From NCBI GenBank assembly GCA_910586985.1, contig CAJUKK010000001.1:186001-250000 (forward strand): a DNA stretch of 64,000 bases, in the 5' to 3' direction. The notes under the pieces are model-generated. The model was not told where the DNA came from, made no database searches, and saw nothing but the letters and a program-made list of their open reading frames with translations. This DNA is from an uncultured Christensenellaceae bacterium. GTDB taxonomy: Bacteria; Bacillota; Clostridia; Christensenellales; Borkfalkiaceae. A program made the translations under genes and the position numbers. Below, one piece after another: positions 33,117 to 42,078 of this stretch (position 1 is its first letter; each line of letters begins with the position of its first letter).

Positions 33117-33938
33117 ATGAAGATTGTCGTATACGGACTTGGGATTATCGGAGCATCGATTTGTGCCGCGCTCAAAAGAGCCGGGCACACCGTTTACGGA
33201 AAAAACCGCAGTCGCGAGCCGCTCGATTACGCGCTTGCGCACGACATTATCGACGGAGTCGTTAAAAATTATGCGGAGGCGGAAGTTGTTTTTCTTGCGT
33301 TGCCGCCCCACGTGGCGATGCGGGAACTTGATTACGGTAATTTTCCTCGAGGATGTATCGTAGCGGATGTATGCGGCGTTAAAAGCGCGATTGAACAATG
33401 CGTTTTAAAAAAACAGAGAGCGTACCGATACGTCGGTATGCACCCGATGGCGGGCAAGGAGACGAACGGAATAACTTCGTCAAGTGCAAATCTTTTCCGC
33501 GGCGCAAATCTTGTTGTAACGCTCAACCGTTCTACGGACAGAAGAGCGGTTGCAATTGTGGAAGCGTTGGGGCGGGATATGGGGTTTCAGCGCGTTGTGG
33601 AGTGTTCCGCTGCAGCGCATGACCGTAAAATAGCGCTTACATCCCAGCTTGCGCACATTGTTTCGAGCGCTTATATAAGAAGTGAGGAGACGCCTTCGTC
33701 ACTTGGTTTTACCGGCGGGAGTTTTCAGGATATGACGAGGGTTGCGCATCTTGACGAAAAAATCTGGACGGATTTGTTTTTGTTAAACCGAGACGCGCTG
33801 TTATGCGAGACGGACGGTTTGATTGCGCGTTTGAAAGAATACAGAAACGCGCTTGTGCAAAAAGACGAGGACGCAATGCGAGAGCTTTTGCTGCTTGGTA
33901 AAGAGGCGTATTTGGACTTTTATCAAAAAAACGATTAA
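33117..33938 (+). CDS. tyrA: prephenate dehydrogenase
   Basis: 273 residues. The NAD-binding motif is GLGIIGASI (residues 8-16), followed by the family blocks VGMHPMAGKETNG (substrate His) and FTGGSFQDMTRVA. It converts prephenate to 4-hydroxyphenylpyruvate for tyrosine. No ACT domain is attached, so feedback control by tyrosine through that domain is absent. GGTGGTG lies 6 nt before the start. The next gene has its own promoter. Confidence 0.92.
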   Translation: MKIVVYGLGIIGASICAALKRAGHTVYGKNRSREPLDYALAHDIIDGVVKNYAEAEVVFLALPPHVAMRELDYGNFPRGCIVADVCGVKSAIEQCVLKKQRAYRYVGMHPMAGKETNGITSSSANLFRGANLVVTLNRSTDRRAVAIVEALGRDMGFQRVVECSAAAHDRKIALTSQLAHIVSSAYIRSEETPSSLGFTGGSFQDMTRVAHLDEKIWTDLFLLNRDALLCETDGLIARLKEYRNALVQKDEDAMRELLLLGKEAYLDFYQKND

Positions 33939-33965
33939 AATTGCTTTGAATTTGCGCCGATTCTA

Positions 33966-33994
33966 TTTACAAACGGCGGATAATGTTTTATAAT
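33966..33994 (+). promoter_or_regulatory. promoter of the DUF1934 gene, ATG 5 nt from the -10 box
   Basis: TTTACA (33966-33971), 17 bp, TATAAT (33989-33994), then AGATT and ATG at 34000. The start codon coincides with the expected transcription start. Confidence 0.8.
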
Positions 33995-33999
33995 AGATT

Positions 34000-34398
34000 A
34001 TGGTCGGAAATTGTAAGATAAAGATTTTAACGCAATTTGCGGAAAGTAAATCGGAATATACGGCGACCGGAACGCTTGAGTGCCAATACGGCGGTTTTTC
34101 GGTTTCGTATTCGCAAGGCACGGATAAGGTGCGTCTCGTAGCAAAAAACAATGGTTTAATTATGACGAGATACGGCGAAGCTGCGATACAAATGATTTTT
34201 CGCCGCGGCTCGCGTATGCGGGCAAGACTTGGCGCAAACGGCGCCGAGGGAAGTTTTATTATCGATACGAAAGTTTATGAATTGTCAAAGAATACCGACG
34301 GTTATCGGGTTTTGTTAAAATATGATTTGCAATTTTCGTATGGATCGGAAAATTATTGTTTGGAACTATTTGTAATAAAAAATTCGGAGGAGAAATGA
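34000..34398 (+). CDS. DUF1934 (YwiB-like) beta-barrel protein
   Basis: 132 residues, strand-rich, with the DUF1934 pattern: an early Gly-x-Leu-Glu segment (TGTLECQYGGFSVSY), MTRYGEAAIQMIFRRG, and a final LKYDLQFSYGSENYCLELFVI. The family is predicted to form a calycin-like barrel and has no proven function; in Bacillus it is next to argS and rpoE. Here it leads a unit with an MBL hydrolase and rho, overlapping the first by ATGA. A leaderless transcript is predicted. Confidence 0.7.
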   Translation: MVGNCKIKILTQFAESKSEYTATGTLECQYGGFSVSYSQGTDKVRLVAKNNGLIMTRYGEAAIQMIFRRGSRMRARLGANGAEGSFIIDTKVYELSKNTDGYRVLLKYDLQFSYGSENYCLELFVIKNSEEK

Positions 34399-35042
34399 AA
34401 ATTCGTTATCTTGGACACTCGTGTTTTTCTTTAACCGAGAGCACGGGCACGACCGTCGTCTGCGATCCTTTCGGGGACGTCGGTTTTTCCATGCCCCGCG
34501 TGCGTGCGGACGTGGTGACGGTGAGTCATGATCACTATGACCACAATAATACCGCGTCGGTGAGCGGAAGTCCGGTAGTGCTCAACGAAGAGTGTCAGGA
34601 AGAGATCGAGGGCGTAAGTATTACGGGTATCAAGAGTTATCACGACGATGAAGAGGGCGGAAAGCGCGGTAAAAATTTAATTTTTAAATTCCGCTTGGAC
34701 GGCGTAGAGGTTTGTCATCTCGGCGATCTCGGCGAGGACTGCTCGTCGTCTTTAATTGAAACGCTTCTTCCCGTGCACGTATTGATGATTCCCGTGGGTG
34801 GGAAGTACACAATCGATTCCGAGCAGGCAAAAGAGTACGTCGATCGAATTATGCCGTCTATCGTTATTCCAATGCATTATAAAACGAAGGGATTGGATCT
34901 TGATATCGATAAGCCGGACAGTTTTTTGGATATGTTTGACGAGGAAGAGGTGGAATATCTCGAAGATTCTGAGATTGAACTTACGCGTGATGATTTAACG
35001 GAGGATGTGACGAAAGTCATCTTGATGGAGCGTAGTCGATAA
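34395..35042 (+). CDS. metallo-beta-lactamase-fold hydrolase, UlaG/YtkL-like
   Basis: 215 residues from ATG 34395, where CGGAGGAG gives a strong ribosome site and the ATGA overlap. Metal ligands: His in YLGHSCFS, the SHDHYDHNN block (H-x-H-x-D-H), a later HLGDLGED and the terminal MHYKTKG. It belongs to the MBL-fold group often annotated as L-ascorbate-6-phosphate lactonase-like or UPF0173; the substrate is unknown. Its last base is shared with the rho start. Confidence 0.82.
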   Translation: MKIRYLGHSCFSLTESTGTTVVCDPFGDVGFSMPRVRADVVTVSHDHYDHNNTASVSGSPVVLNEECQEEIEGVSITGIKSYHDDEEGGKRGKNLIFKFRLDGVEVCHLGDLGEDCSSSLIETLLPVHVLMIPVGGKYTIDSEQAKEYVDRIMPSIVIPMHYKTKGLDLDIDKPDSFLDMFDEEEVEYLEDSEIELTRDDLTEDVTKVILMERSR

Positions 35043-36460
35043 TGGAGCAAATTACCGTTGGAGCGGCTTATCGGGAGTATCTGTTGACGCTTCCGCTTGC
35101 GTCGTTGCGTGTGCTTGGGCGCGAACACGGCGTACCGCAGTCGACAGCAGTCAATAAGGAAACTTTGGTCGAGGGGATCGTTGCGGTTTTAACGGGCGAT
35201 AAGATGCCGACGCCCCGCTCTAATAAAGGTGCGCCCGCCAAGCAGGTTTATCTCGATCCCGCTATTTTACGGGCGCTTGAAGAAATTCGGGTTCGTTATT
35301 TGCAACCCGAGGAAAATTATTTTGAAGTAAATGACAGCGAACCTGTGTTTGATTCTCCTGTTTACGCGGGAATATTAGAAGTTTTACCGAGCGGTTATGC
35401 ATTTATTCGGGTAAAAAACTGTCAGCCGACGAGCGGCGGAGACGTATTCGTTTCCGCGCCGTATCTGCATGAACACCGTTTGCGTCACGGCGATTTTGTA
35501 GCTTGTACGGCTTTGCAGCAGTCAAAAAACGGGTCTCCTGCGATCAGCGAAGTTTTGAGCATTAATAATATCCCCGCTGAAAACGTAAAGATGCGGAGAA
35601 AGTTTGATGAGTTGACCGCTTGTTATGCCAATAAACAGATCAGGCTGTCAAAAAACAGCGATGTATTGTCGTTACGGGTGCTCGATTTGTTTGTGCCTAT
35701 TGGAAAAGGGCAGAGAACGCTTATTGTTGCGCCGCCCAAAGCGGGTAAGACGACGCTTTTAAAGGATATTGCCCGTGCTGTATCCGAAAATCACCGTGAC
35801 ATATGTTTGATCGTTTTACTGATTGATGAGCGCCCTGAAGAAGTAACGGATATCCGTATGAGCGTAGATGCGGCAGACGTAATATATTCTACATTTGACG
35901 AGAGCGCGGAGCATCATATTCGTGCGGCGGAACTTACGCTTGCGCATGCGAAACGACTTGTAGAGATGGGCAACGACGTTATGATCTTGCTTGATTCGAT
36001 CACGAAATTAACGCGGGCTTATAACAGCGCGGCAGAGACAACCGGAAAAACCCTTTCCGGCGGGTTGGACGTAAACGCGCTTACAGAACCCAAACGATTT
36101 TTCGGCGCGGCGCGTAATACTTCGGAGGGCGGTTCGCTTACGGTGATTGCGACGGCGCTTGTTGAGACGGGAAGTCGCATGGACGACGTGATTTTCGAGG
36201 AGTTTAAAGGCACGGGTAACGCGGATATATATCTGTCTCGTGAACTTGCCGAAAAAAGAGTTTTTCCCGCTGTCGATCTGGTTCATTCGGGAACGCGGAA
36301 AGAGGAACTTCTTTTATCGAACGAAGAGCTGAAAGCAACGGTTGCGCTGAGACGGGAAGGGCACGTCAATCATCCTGAGGCGGTTTTTGCGCAGATGAAA
36401 AAAACGACGGAAAACGCCGAATTTGTTGCAAAAGTCAACGCAAAAATATCAAAAAAATAA
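35042..36460 (+). CDS. rho: transcription termination factor Rho
   Basis: 472 residues. N-terminal helical Rho-N-like domain (1-50), a short linker, the RNA-binding CSD (about 105-170: GYAFIRVKN, DVFVSAPYLHEHRLRHGD), then the RecA-type ATPase. Walker A is PPKAGKTTLL, Walker B VMILLDSITKLTRAYN, the Q-loop region is TEPKRFFGAARNTSEGGSLT, and the R-finger region follows. It is a hexameric RNA helicase that ends untranslated transcripts. It lacks the large Asn/Arg-rich insertions found in some Bacillota Rho proteins. Start and the preceding stop share one base (TAATG). Confidence 0.95.
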   Translation: MEQITVGAAYREYLLTLPLASLRVLGREHGVPQSTAVNKETLVEGIVAVLTGDKMPTPRSNKGAPAKQVYLDPAILRALEEIRVRYLQPEENYFEVNDSEPVFDSPVYAGILEVLPSGYAFIRVKNCQPTSGGDVFVSAPYLHEHRLRHGDFVACTALQQSKNGSPAISEVLSINNIPAENVKMRRKFDELTACYANKQIRLSKNSDVLSLRVLDLFVPIGKGQRTLIVAPPKAGKTTLLKDIARAVSENHRDICLIVLLIDERPEEVTDIRMSVDAADVIYSTFDESAEHHIRAAELTLAHAKRLVEMGNDVMILLDSITKLTRAYNSAAETTGKTLSGGLDVNALTEPKRFFGAARNTSEGGSLTVIATALVETGSRMDDVIFEEFKGTGNADIYLSRELAEKRVFPAVDLVHSGTRKEELLLSNEELKATVALRREGHVNHPEAVFAQMKKTTENAEFVAKVNAKISKK

Positions 36461-36475
36461 AATATCGGGTATAGT

Positions 36476-37426
36476 ATGGTTATCGGAATCGATCTTGGCG
36501 GTATGTCCGCAAAAGCTGCTGTTTTAAACGGAGACCGTTTGGTTGGGAAATCACGCGTTAAAACGGATGCAAACGATTCGCCTGAAAAGACTGCCTGTGC
36601 GCTTGCGCAGCTTGCGCGGAACGCTGCGGCGGATGCAGGAATAGCTTGGGAAGAAATTCAAGCGATAGGAATCGGATCTCCCGGAGTGATAGACAGTCAA
36701 AGCGGTACGGTTGTATCCTGGACGAATTTCTTTTGGACGAATGTCCGCCTTGCGGAGCTTGTGTCGGCAAAAACGAACATTCCGACGTTCGTTCTCAATG
36801 ATGCCAATGCTGCGGCGTTGGGAGAAGCTAAGTACGGCGCGGGAAAGAAGTACAGCGACAGCGTACTTATAACGTTGGGTACGGGCGTAGGCGGAGGGAT
36901 CATCATCGACGGAAAATTGTTCGAGGGATTCAGGAGTGCGGGCGCGGAACTCGGGCATACGGTAATTGTTAAAGACGGAGAGCAGTGCACGTGCGGCAGA
37001 AAAGGGTGTTTCGAGCGGTACGCCTCTGCGACCGCGTTGATTCGTATTACACGTGAAGAGATGAAAAAGAACAGCGCAAGCGCGATGTGGAAGTATGCTA
37101 AGTCGCTTGAAGAGGTTAACGGAGTGACGGCGTTTGCTGCCGCAAGGGAGAATGACGAAAGCGCGCGAGCGGTTATTATGGAGTACATAGCAGGACTTGG
37201 GGAAGGCGTTGCAAACGTTGTCAATCTTCTTCGTCCGCAGGCAATTATTCTCGGCGGCGGTATTTCGGCAGAAGGGGAAGCGTTGCTTTCGCCGCTCAGG
37301 GAGTACGTTAAATCGTGTATGTTCGTGTCCACAGATTATGCACCGCTCGAGATCGTATGTGCTGCGCTCGGAAACGATGCGGGATTGTACGGCGCGGCTT
37401 GTTATGCGCAAGAAAGAATTTCATAA
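36476..37426 (+). CDS. glcK: ROK-family glucokinase
   Basis: 316 residues. ATP phosphate-binding motif IGIDLGGMSAKAA, substrate region NDANAAALGEAKYGAG, LGTGVGGGIIIDG, the ROK zinc motif with Cys residues in CTCGRKGCFERYAS and a His in ELGHTV. These fit glucokinases that phosphorylate glucose released by GH13 and other hydrolases. It starts 15 bp after rho with no clear ribosome site. A strong terminator follows. Confidence 0.9.
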   Translation: MVIGIDLGGMSAKAAVLNGDRLVGKSRVKTDANDSPEKTACALAQLARNAAADAGIAWEEIQAIGIGSPGVIDSQSGTVVSWTNFFWTNVRLAELVSAKTNIPTFVLNDANAAALGEAKYGAGKKYSDSVLITLGTGVGGGIIIDGKLFEGFRSAGAELGHTVIVKDGEQCTCGRKGCFERYASATALIRITREEMKKNSASAMWKYAKSLEEVNGVTAFAAARENDESARAVIMEYIAGLGEGVANVVNLLRPQAIILGGGISAEGEALLSPLREYVKSCMFVSTDYAPLEIVCAALGNDAGLYGAACYAQERIS

Positions 37427-37428
37427 AT

Positions 37429-37458
37429 AAAACCCGACTGTAAGGTCGGGTTTTATTT
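37429..37458 (+). terminator. terminator of the DUF1934-MBL-rho-glcK unit
   Basis: AAAACCCGAC, TGTAAG loop, GTCGGGTTTT, then ATTTTAT. A 10-bp perfect stem. Confidence 0.85.
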
Positions 37459-37463
37459 TATAG

Positions 37464-37495
37464 AAGGCGGTATGAGAAATTTCTTACACCGCCTT
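37464..37495 (-). terminator. hairpin at the 3' end of the PadR-like gene
   Basis: AAGGCGGT ... ACCGCCTT with an inner GAGAAATTTCTT pairing, together forming a long stem. It lies about 10 nt after the stop of the minus-strand gene. The T-tract is weak on either strand. Confidence 0.55.
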
Positions 37496-37504
37496 TTCGT
37501 ATTG

Positions 37505-39385
37505 TTATTTTTTCGGGCGAATTTGCAGATAGTAAGCAATCGCAAATATGACTACGTTAAAAAAGAATAAAATCGGAATGATTACGAAAGTCGCAAGATC
37601 GTGCGCTGTTTCGAAGTCGATTTTTACGGCAAGCGCAAGAATAAGCGTTGCAATAACAAGTAGGGCATAAATTACAATTCCGTTTACGAGCACAATTCCC
37701 GAGGATCTTCTGACGGCGCGCTCGCCATAGCGGTTGGCAAATGCAACGCCCGCGATAAGTAACAGGGATAGTCCAACGCCCCAAATGAAGTAGGGGAAGA
37801 AGAGCGGAAGTGAAAATTGATCCGAAAGGGCAAGCGTAAGACTTCCTCCGATCAGGCAAACCACGAACACAACGAGCGCGCTTAAAAACAGCGCTTTTCC
37901 CTTATTAAAAATACTCTCGCTCTGTTCGGCTATTTCCGCTTTTTTCGTACCTGCGGTCGTAATACGGATTCCGTCCTGCGCCGCAAGATTTTCAAGATCG
38001 TCATAGTCGATACCGTCGAGGGATTTTGCGCGCGCAACAGTCGTCTTTTCGGGCGTTTTCAATTCTTCGTTGCGAATGGTGTTGGAATACAGCCGATTGA
38101 TTACGGTGCGGTATTCACGTTCTGTCTCCGTCGGTAAGGATTCCGTTTCATCCGGAGGGGTAATATACGTGTAATCTGCCGAGCGTTGCGGTTGTTGCGG
38201 AGGGGTATTGACAAGATTCAGATAGTTTTGGTGAATAAGATCGCGTTCGCGCTCCTGAAAGAGTTTTTCCTGCTCGGCGATCACGTTTGTGCGCTGTAAT
38301 TCAAGCTCCTGCAAATGGCGAAGCCTGTCTGCTTCGCGGATCTCCTCAAATTTAGCGCGCTCTTCTTCCAACAGTTTTTCGCGTTCCGCAAGTTCGTTGT
38401 CGCGGATTGAACGAGCCTCGTTGAGTTCGCGCTCGTATTCCGCTAAAATCTGTTTGGTTTTTTCGTTTTCTTCGTTATACTGCTGTTCTCGGTGGCGGAG
38501 TTCCTGTTCGTGTGCCTCTCGCTCGCGCTCAAGCTGTTCGCTGTAAGATTCGCGTTCGTTAGCATATTGCTCGATTGTTGTCAGCCGTTCGTTTTCGGCA
38601 GTCTGAAAACGACTTTTTTCTGCCTCGAGAACTCGTTCCTGTTCTGCAAAAATAGCGGACTGACGTTCGCGTTCTTCTTGCAAAGTGCGCTCTTTTTCTT
38701 CGATTTCGCGGTTTAAACGGTTGCGTTCTTCTTCAAGGAGACGTTTTTGTTCTTCAAGCTCTGCCTCCATGCGTGCGCGTTCCTGCTCAAAAATTTCGCG
38801 TCCGGATTGCATTTCTGCAAGCATCCGCGCCTGTTCTTCGAGGAGCTGTTCCCGTTCCGCCGAAGATTCGAAATTGTCCTCCGACTCCCAATCGAGTTCT
38901 TCGCCGTTTTCACCGCGGGAAGGGACGCGGGAGGTGGATTTTCTGAGCACCCGCATGTCTACGGAAGTAGGGGCGGGGTTAGAAAAGTCAAAATCTCTTT
39001 CGGAAATCAGACTGTCGATAACCGTTCTGGAATATTCCCATTCAGAGCGGTTTTGTTCGGAGACCGCTCTGCCGTCCTCGGTAAGCGAAAAGTATTTTCT
39101 TCTGCCGCCGCCGACCGAACCGCCCCAATAGGAGGTGACGTAGCCGTCCTTTTCAAGCCGTTTGAGCGCGCTGTAAAGAGAGGGCTGTTTCATGCTGTAC
39201 TGCCCGTGGCTCTTTTTTTCGATTTCGGCGATGATTTCGTAACCGTATTTGTCGCCGTCGTCCAACGAGCGTAAAATGATTGTGTTAATATGCCCGCGGA
39301 TAAGATCCGCGCTTATGGCGCGTCCGTCTTTTTCTTCAGACCCGACGTTGTCTATCTCGACCGCTTCGTCAAACTCGTCGTCCAT
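37505..39385 (-). CDS. PadR-family regulator fused to a long coiled coil and a four-span membrane domain
   Basis: 626 residues from ATG 39385, which has AGGAGG 6 nt upstream; the open frame further upstream runs through the promoter. Layout: acidic tail 1-20; PadR winged helix about 24-125 (KYGYEIIAEIEKKS, QPSLYSALKRLEKDGYVTSYWGG, GRRKYFSLTEDGR); linker with the basic VLRKSTSRVPSR; a continuous Glu/Arg/Gln-rich coiled coil about 175-388; a Pro/Thr-rich linker 390-490; membrane spans near 499-520, 527-549, 563-587 and 598-621. PadR proteins are normally 100-200-residue soluble repressors, so a membrane-tethered form with a roughly 200-residue stalk is unusual. Gene targets and signal are unknown. 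Confidence 0.85.
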   Translation of the reverse strand: MDDEFDEAVEIDNVGSEEKDGRAISADLIRGHINTIILRSLDDGDKYGYEIIAEIEKKSHGQYSMKQPSLYSALKRLEKDGYVTSYWGGSVGGGRRKYFSLTEDGRAVSEQNRSEWEYSRTVIDSLISERDFDFSNPAPTSVDMRVLRKSTSRVPSRGENGEELDWESEDNFESSAEREQLLEEQARMLAEMQSGREIFEQERARMEAELEEQKRLLEEERNRLNREIEEKERTLQEERERQSAIFAEQERVLEAEKSRFQTAENERLTTIEQYANERESYSEQLEREREAHEQELRHREQQYNEENEKTKQILAEYERELNEARSIRDNELAEREKLLEEERAKFEEIREADRLRHLQELELQRTNVIAEQEKLFQERERDLIHQNYLNLVNTPPQQPQRSADYTYITPPDETESLPTETEREYRTVINRLYSNTIRNEELKTPEKTTVARAKSLDGIDYDDLENLAAQDGIRITTAGTKKAEIAEQSESIFNKGKALFLSALVVFVVCLIGGSLTLALSDQFSLPLFFPYFIWGVGLSLLLIAGVAFANRYGERAVRRSSGIVLVNGIVIYALLVIATLILALAVKIDFETAHDLATFVIIPILFFFNVVIFAIAYYLQIRPKK

Positions 39386-39437
39386 AATTTCCTCCTCTGT
39401 AACTTGAAAACAGAATGTTTCGACATTATATGCCATA

Positions 39438-39466
39438 ATTATACAATATCCGTATAAAGTTGTCAA
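39438..39466 (-). promoter_or_regulatory. consensus promoter of the PadR-like gene
   Basis: Minus strand TTGACA (39461-39466), 17 bp, TATAAT (39438-39443), a perfect consensus. The leader is about 45 nt and carries AGGAGG. A dyad TGTC-A-GACA (39481-39489) lies 15 bp upstream of the -35 box and could be an operator. Confidence 0.85.
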
Positions 39467-39551
39467 TACCTGAAGTACTATGTCAGACATAAAAACAGAT
39501 ATTTTTTTAATTTTTTCATAATTCGTCATAAAAAAGCGTATAAAAGAAGAT

Positions 39552-40733
39552 ATGGGAATTATACGGGCAACAATGTTTATGGTGGGTGCAAGTATCGGCG
39601 CGGGATTTTTATCGGGTGCGGAACTTGTAAGATTTTTTTCTTCTGAATTTTTCTTACCTGCGGTAATCATTTCGTCTGTATTGTTCTTTTTTTTATCGTT
39701 ATTGTTTTTGTCTTACGGAAGGAAATACGGCGGATACGAAGAAAGCATAGCGCAATTATTCAGGCGCCGCGGCACGCCGTTTGCTAAGGCGTTTCTTTTT
39801 GTTGCGGCATTTGTACCCGTATCCGGAATGCTTGCGGGGTTGGACGCCTTACTTCCGGAATATGCCCCGCTTGCATCGGCGGTTGGTCTGGTTTTTGTGC
39901 TGTTATTTTTGCGGCGCGGGGTTTCCGGAATCACGATTCTCAATACGGTGCTTGTCCCCGTACTGCTCATAATCGTATTTGCGTATACGGCAGGGGACTA
40001 CGGCTCGTTTTACCCGCTTGCGCCGCGTCCAATGGCGGGAATCGGCGGGGGGATTTTATATGCGGCAATGAACGTGCTTTTAGCCGCGCCCGTAATGATG
40101 GAGGCGGGTGCAAAGATGAAAAATATAACTTTGCCCGCATTGTTTTCTGCGCTGATTATTTGTGTTTGTGCGGCTTGCATTCTTGGGTCGATTTACCGTG
40201 AAGGCGATAATGCCATCAATTCCGCCTTACCGTTTCTCTATGTGATGCGCGGGAATTCGGTATTTTACGTTGCATGCGCGCTTGCCATTCTTACCTCTCT
40301 TGCCTCTGCGCTTTTCCCGCTCCTTAAAGCGGCGGAACGCTTTTCGGGAAAAATAAAATACGCCGCCAAGACGGTAATCATCTTGTCGGCGTTTGCGCTT
40401 TCGCGTTTCGGACTTCATGGAATCGTCCAATACTTTTATCCGATCGTTGGAATAACGGGATTAATTTTTTCAGCTGTCTGCATTTTTAACGAGCAGTTTT
40501 TCAAGCAGTACGACGAGAAAATACATACCCGCGGCAAGCAGGCAGAGAATACACGTGGCGCTCATAACAAGGTCGAGCTTAAACGTCTGTCCGCCGTAAA
40601 CAATCAAATAACCGAGTCCCGCGCGCGAAACAATGTATTCTCCCATGATCGACCCGATCCAAGCCATGCCGACGTTGACTTTAAGCATCGACACAAACGC
40701 AGGAAGGGCGGAGGGAATAACAAGTTTGGTTAA
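39552..40733 (+). CDS. YkvI-like membrane protein with an abnormal C-terminal tail
   Basis: 393 residues. The first 310 resemble the YkvI family of APC-type transporters: ATMFMVGASIGAGFLSGAELVRFFS and about ten hydrophobic spans. From about residue 315 the protein turns very polar and basic (Arg/His/Asn/Lys-rich), and this part is encoded exactly opposite the C-terminal coding region of the ABC permease (40470-41285, minus strand). YkvI proteins end soon after the last span, so the tail of about 75 residues is probably read-through caused by loss of the original stop. Upstream, AAGAAG is a weak ribosome site. Transported substrate unknown. Confidence 0.7.
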   Translation: MGIIRATMFMVGASIGAGFLSGAELVRFFSSEFFLPAVIISSVLFFFLSLLFLSYGRKYGGYEESIAQLFRRRGTPFAKAFLFVAAFVPVSGMLAGLDALLPEYAPLASAVGLVFVLLFLRRGVSGITILNTVLVPVLLIIVFAYTAGDYGSFYPLAPRPMAGIGGGILYAAMNVLLAAPVMMEAGAKMKNITLPALFSALIICVCAACILGSIYREGDNAINSALPFLYVMRGNSVFYVACALAILTSLASALFPLLKAAERFSGKIKYAAKTVIILSAFALSRFGLHGIVQYFYPIVGITGLIFSAVCIFNEQFFKQYDEKIHTRGKQAENTRGAHNKVELKRLSAVNNQITESRARNNVFSHDRPDPSHADVDFKHRHKRRKGGGNNKFG

Positions 40734-41285
40734 CGTTTGCATTTTGCTTGCGCCCATGGAGCGCAATAACAAAATCTTATTTTTATCCGTAGCAATAAAC
40801 GCGCTCAGCATATGCATGATCGCTACGATCAGTCCTACAAGCACCGTCATAAAGATTATGGCTTTACTGCCTGTGCCGCACCAAATAATAATCAGCGGCC
40901 CGAGCGCAATTTTCGGCAATGCGTTTAGTACTACGATGTAAGGTTCTAATATTTTCCGCAGAGTATCACTCCACCAAAGGGCAAGCGCGATTGCGCATCC
41001 GAGCACGACGGCTATGATAAAGCCGACGATCGTTTCCAGCAATGTCACGCCGATATGGTAGAATAGCGTTCCTTCGGAATAAAGGCTTGCAATCGTTTTG
41101 CCGATCCGTGACGGTGAGCTCATGATAAACGGATCGACCCATTCGAGCGCAGTGATGAGTTCCCACACGCCGAACAGGAGCGCGAGCAGTCCCAGCCGAA
41201 ACGCCCAGACAATGAGCGTATGTCTGCGGCATTTTTTTAAGTAATCCGCATGTTCTTTGGAATAATTGACATTTTCGTGTTTCAT
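40470..41285 (-). CDS. ABC transporter permease, NitT/TauT (SsuC-like) type
   Basis: 271 residues from ATG 41285, chosen for GGGGAG upstream and the ATGA overlap with the ATPase gene; an ATG at 41303 lies further inside the ATPase. There are about six membrane spans, and the cytoplasmic loop with LRSMGASKMQTLTKLVIPSALPAFVSMLKVN carries the EAA motif that contacts the ATPase. It is the channel of an importer for small organic ions such as sulfonates, nitrate, pyrimidine-type thiamine precursors or related compounds. Its 3' end is overlapped for 264 bp by the YkvI-like gene on the other strand. Confidence 0.9.
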   Translation of the reverse strand: MKHENVNYSKEHADYLKKCRRHTLIVWAFRLGLLALLFGVWELITALEWVDPFIMSSPSRIGKTIASLYSEGTLFYHIGVTLLETIVGFIIAVVLGCAIALALWWSDTLRKILEPYIVVLNALPKIALGPLIIIWCGTGSKAIIFMTVLVGLIVAIMHMLSAFIATDKNKILLLRSMGASKMQTLTKLVIPSALPAFVSMLKVNVGMAWIGSIMGEYIVSRAGLGYLIVYGGQTFKLDLVMSATCILCLLAAGMYFLVVLLEKLLVKNADS

Positions 41286-42022
41286 GCGTTTAATTCTCCC
41301 CATAGCCGTTCAAACCATCCGGAAAACTCGTGCATTTCCCTGCGTTTGAGCGGATTTTTTTCTTCACCGAAATTCATTTCGTGCGTTGACGAGACGCGGG
41401 CGGGACGTTTTGACAGGACGAGAATCCGATCGGCGAGGGAGATCGCTTCGGAGATGTCGTGCGTAATAAGCAAAGCTGTCTTTTTCTCGCTGCGGATAAT
41501 TTCGGAAACGTCCTCGCATACGTTGAGGCGCGTTTGATAGTCAAGCGCGGAAAACGGCTCGTCAAGGAGCAGTATGTCGGGATCGGTGGCGAGCGTCCGG
41601 ATCAATGCGGCGCGTTGGCGCATGCCGCCCGAAAGTTGCGAGGGGTAACTCTTTAAAAAGTCTTTAAGTCCGTATTTTTCGGCAAGCGCTCTTGCGCGCT
41701 CCCGATTTTCAGGCGTATTAATTTTTTTAATTTCCAAGGGGAGGAAGATGTTTTTTTCAATCGTGCGCCAAGGGAAAAGTTCGTCCTTTTGCAACATGTA
41801 GCCGAATGATGCGCCGTTTGCTTCCACAATGCCTTCCGACGGTTTTAAAAGACCTGCGGCAAGGGACAGAAGGGTGGTTTTTCCGCATCCGGACGGACCG
41901 ATGATGGCGACGAATTCTCCTTCGTGCACCGAAAAAGTAAGGTTTTCCGCCGCCGTTGTCTCCCCGTGTCTGGTGTGATAGATAAGTTTCACATTGCGAA
42001 ACTGTAATATTTCCTTTTTCAT
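41282..42022 (-). CDS. ABC transporter ATP-binding protein, NitT/TauT type
   Basis: 246 residues. Walker A GPSGCGKTTLL, signature LSGGMRQRAAL, Walker B DILLLDEPFSALD and the H-loop ALLITHDISEAI are all intact. The SsuB/TauB-like length and FGYMLQKDELFPWRTIEKN Q-loop fit importers of organic anions or thiamine precursors. It is placed between the binding protein (56 bp upstream) and the permease (ATGA overlap). Confidence 0.93.
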   Translation of the reverse strand: MKKEILQFRNVKLIYHTRHGETTAAENLTFSVHEGEFVAIIGPSGCGKTTLLSLAAGLLKPSEGIVEANGASFGYMLQKDELFPWRTIEKNIFLPLEIKKINTPENRERARALAEKYGLKDFLKSYPSQLSGGMRQRAALIRTLATDPDILLLDEPFSALDYQTRLNVCEDVSEIIRSEKKTALLITHDISEAISLADRILVLSKRPARVSSTHEMNFGEEKNPLKRREMHEFSGWFERLWGELNA

Positions 42023-42078
42023 AGGCGTTTTTCTCTCTGTACCGTACGGCTTACCGCCTTGTTTCGGTTGTAGATAGT

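Noticed and set aside
36466..36478. TATAGT as a -10 box directly before glcK
   Set aside because: It abuts the ATG, no -35 lies at the right distance inside the rho end, and glcK is only 15 bp from rho.
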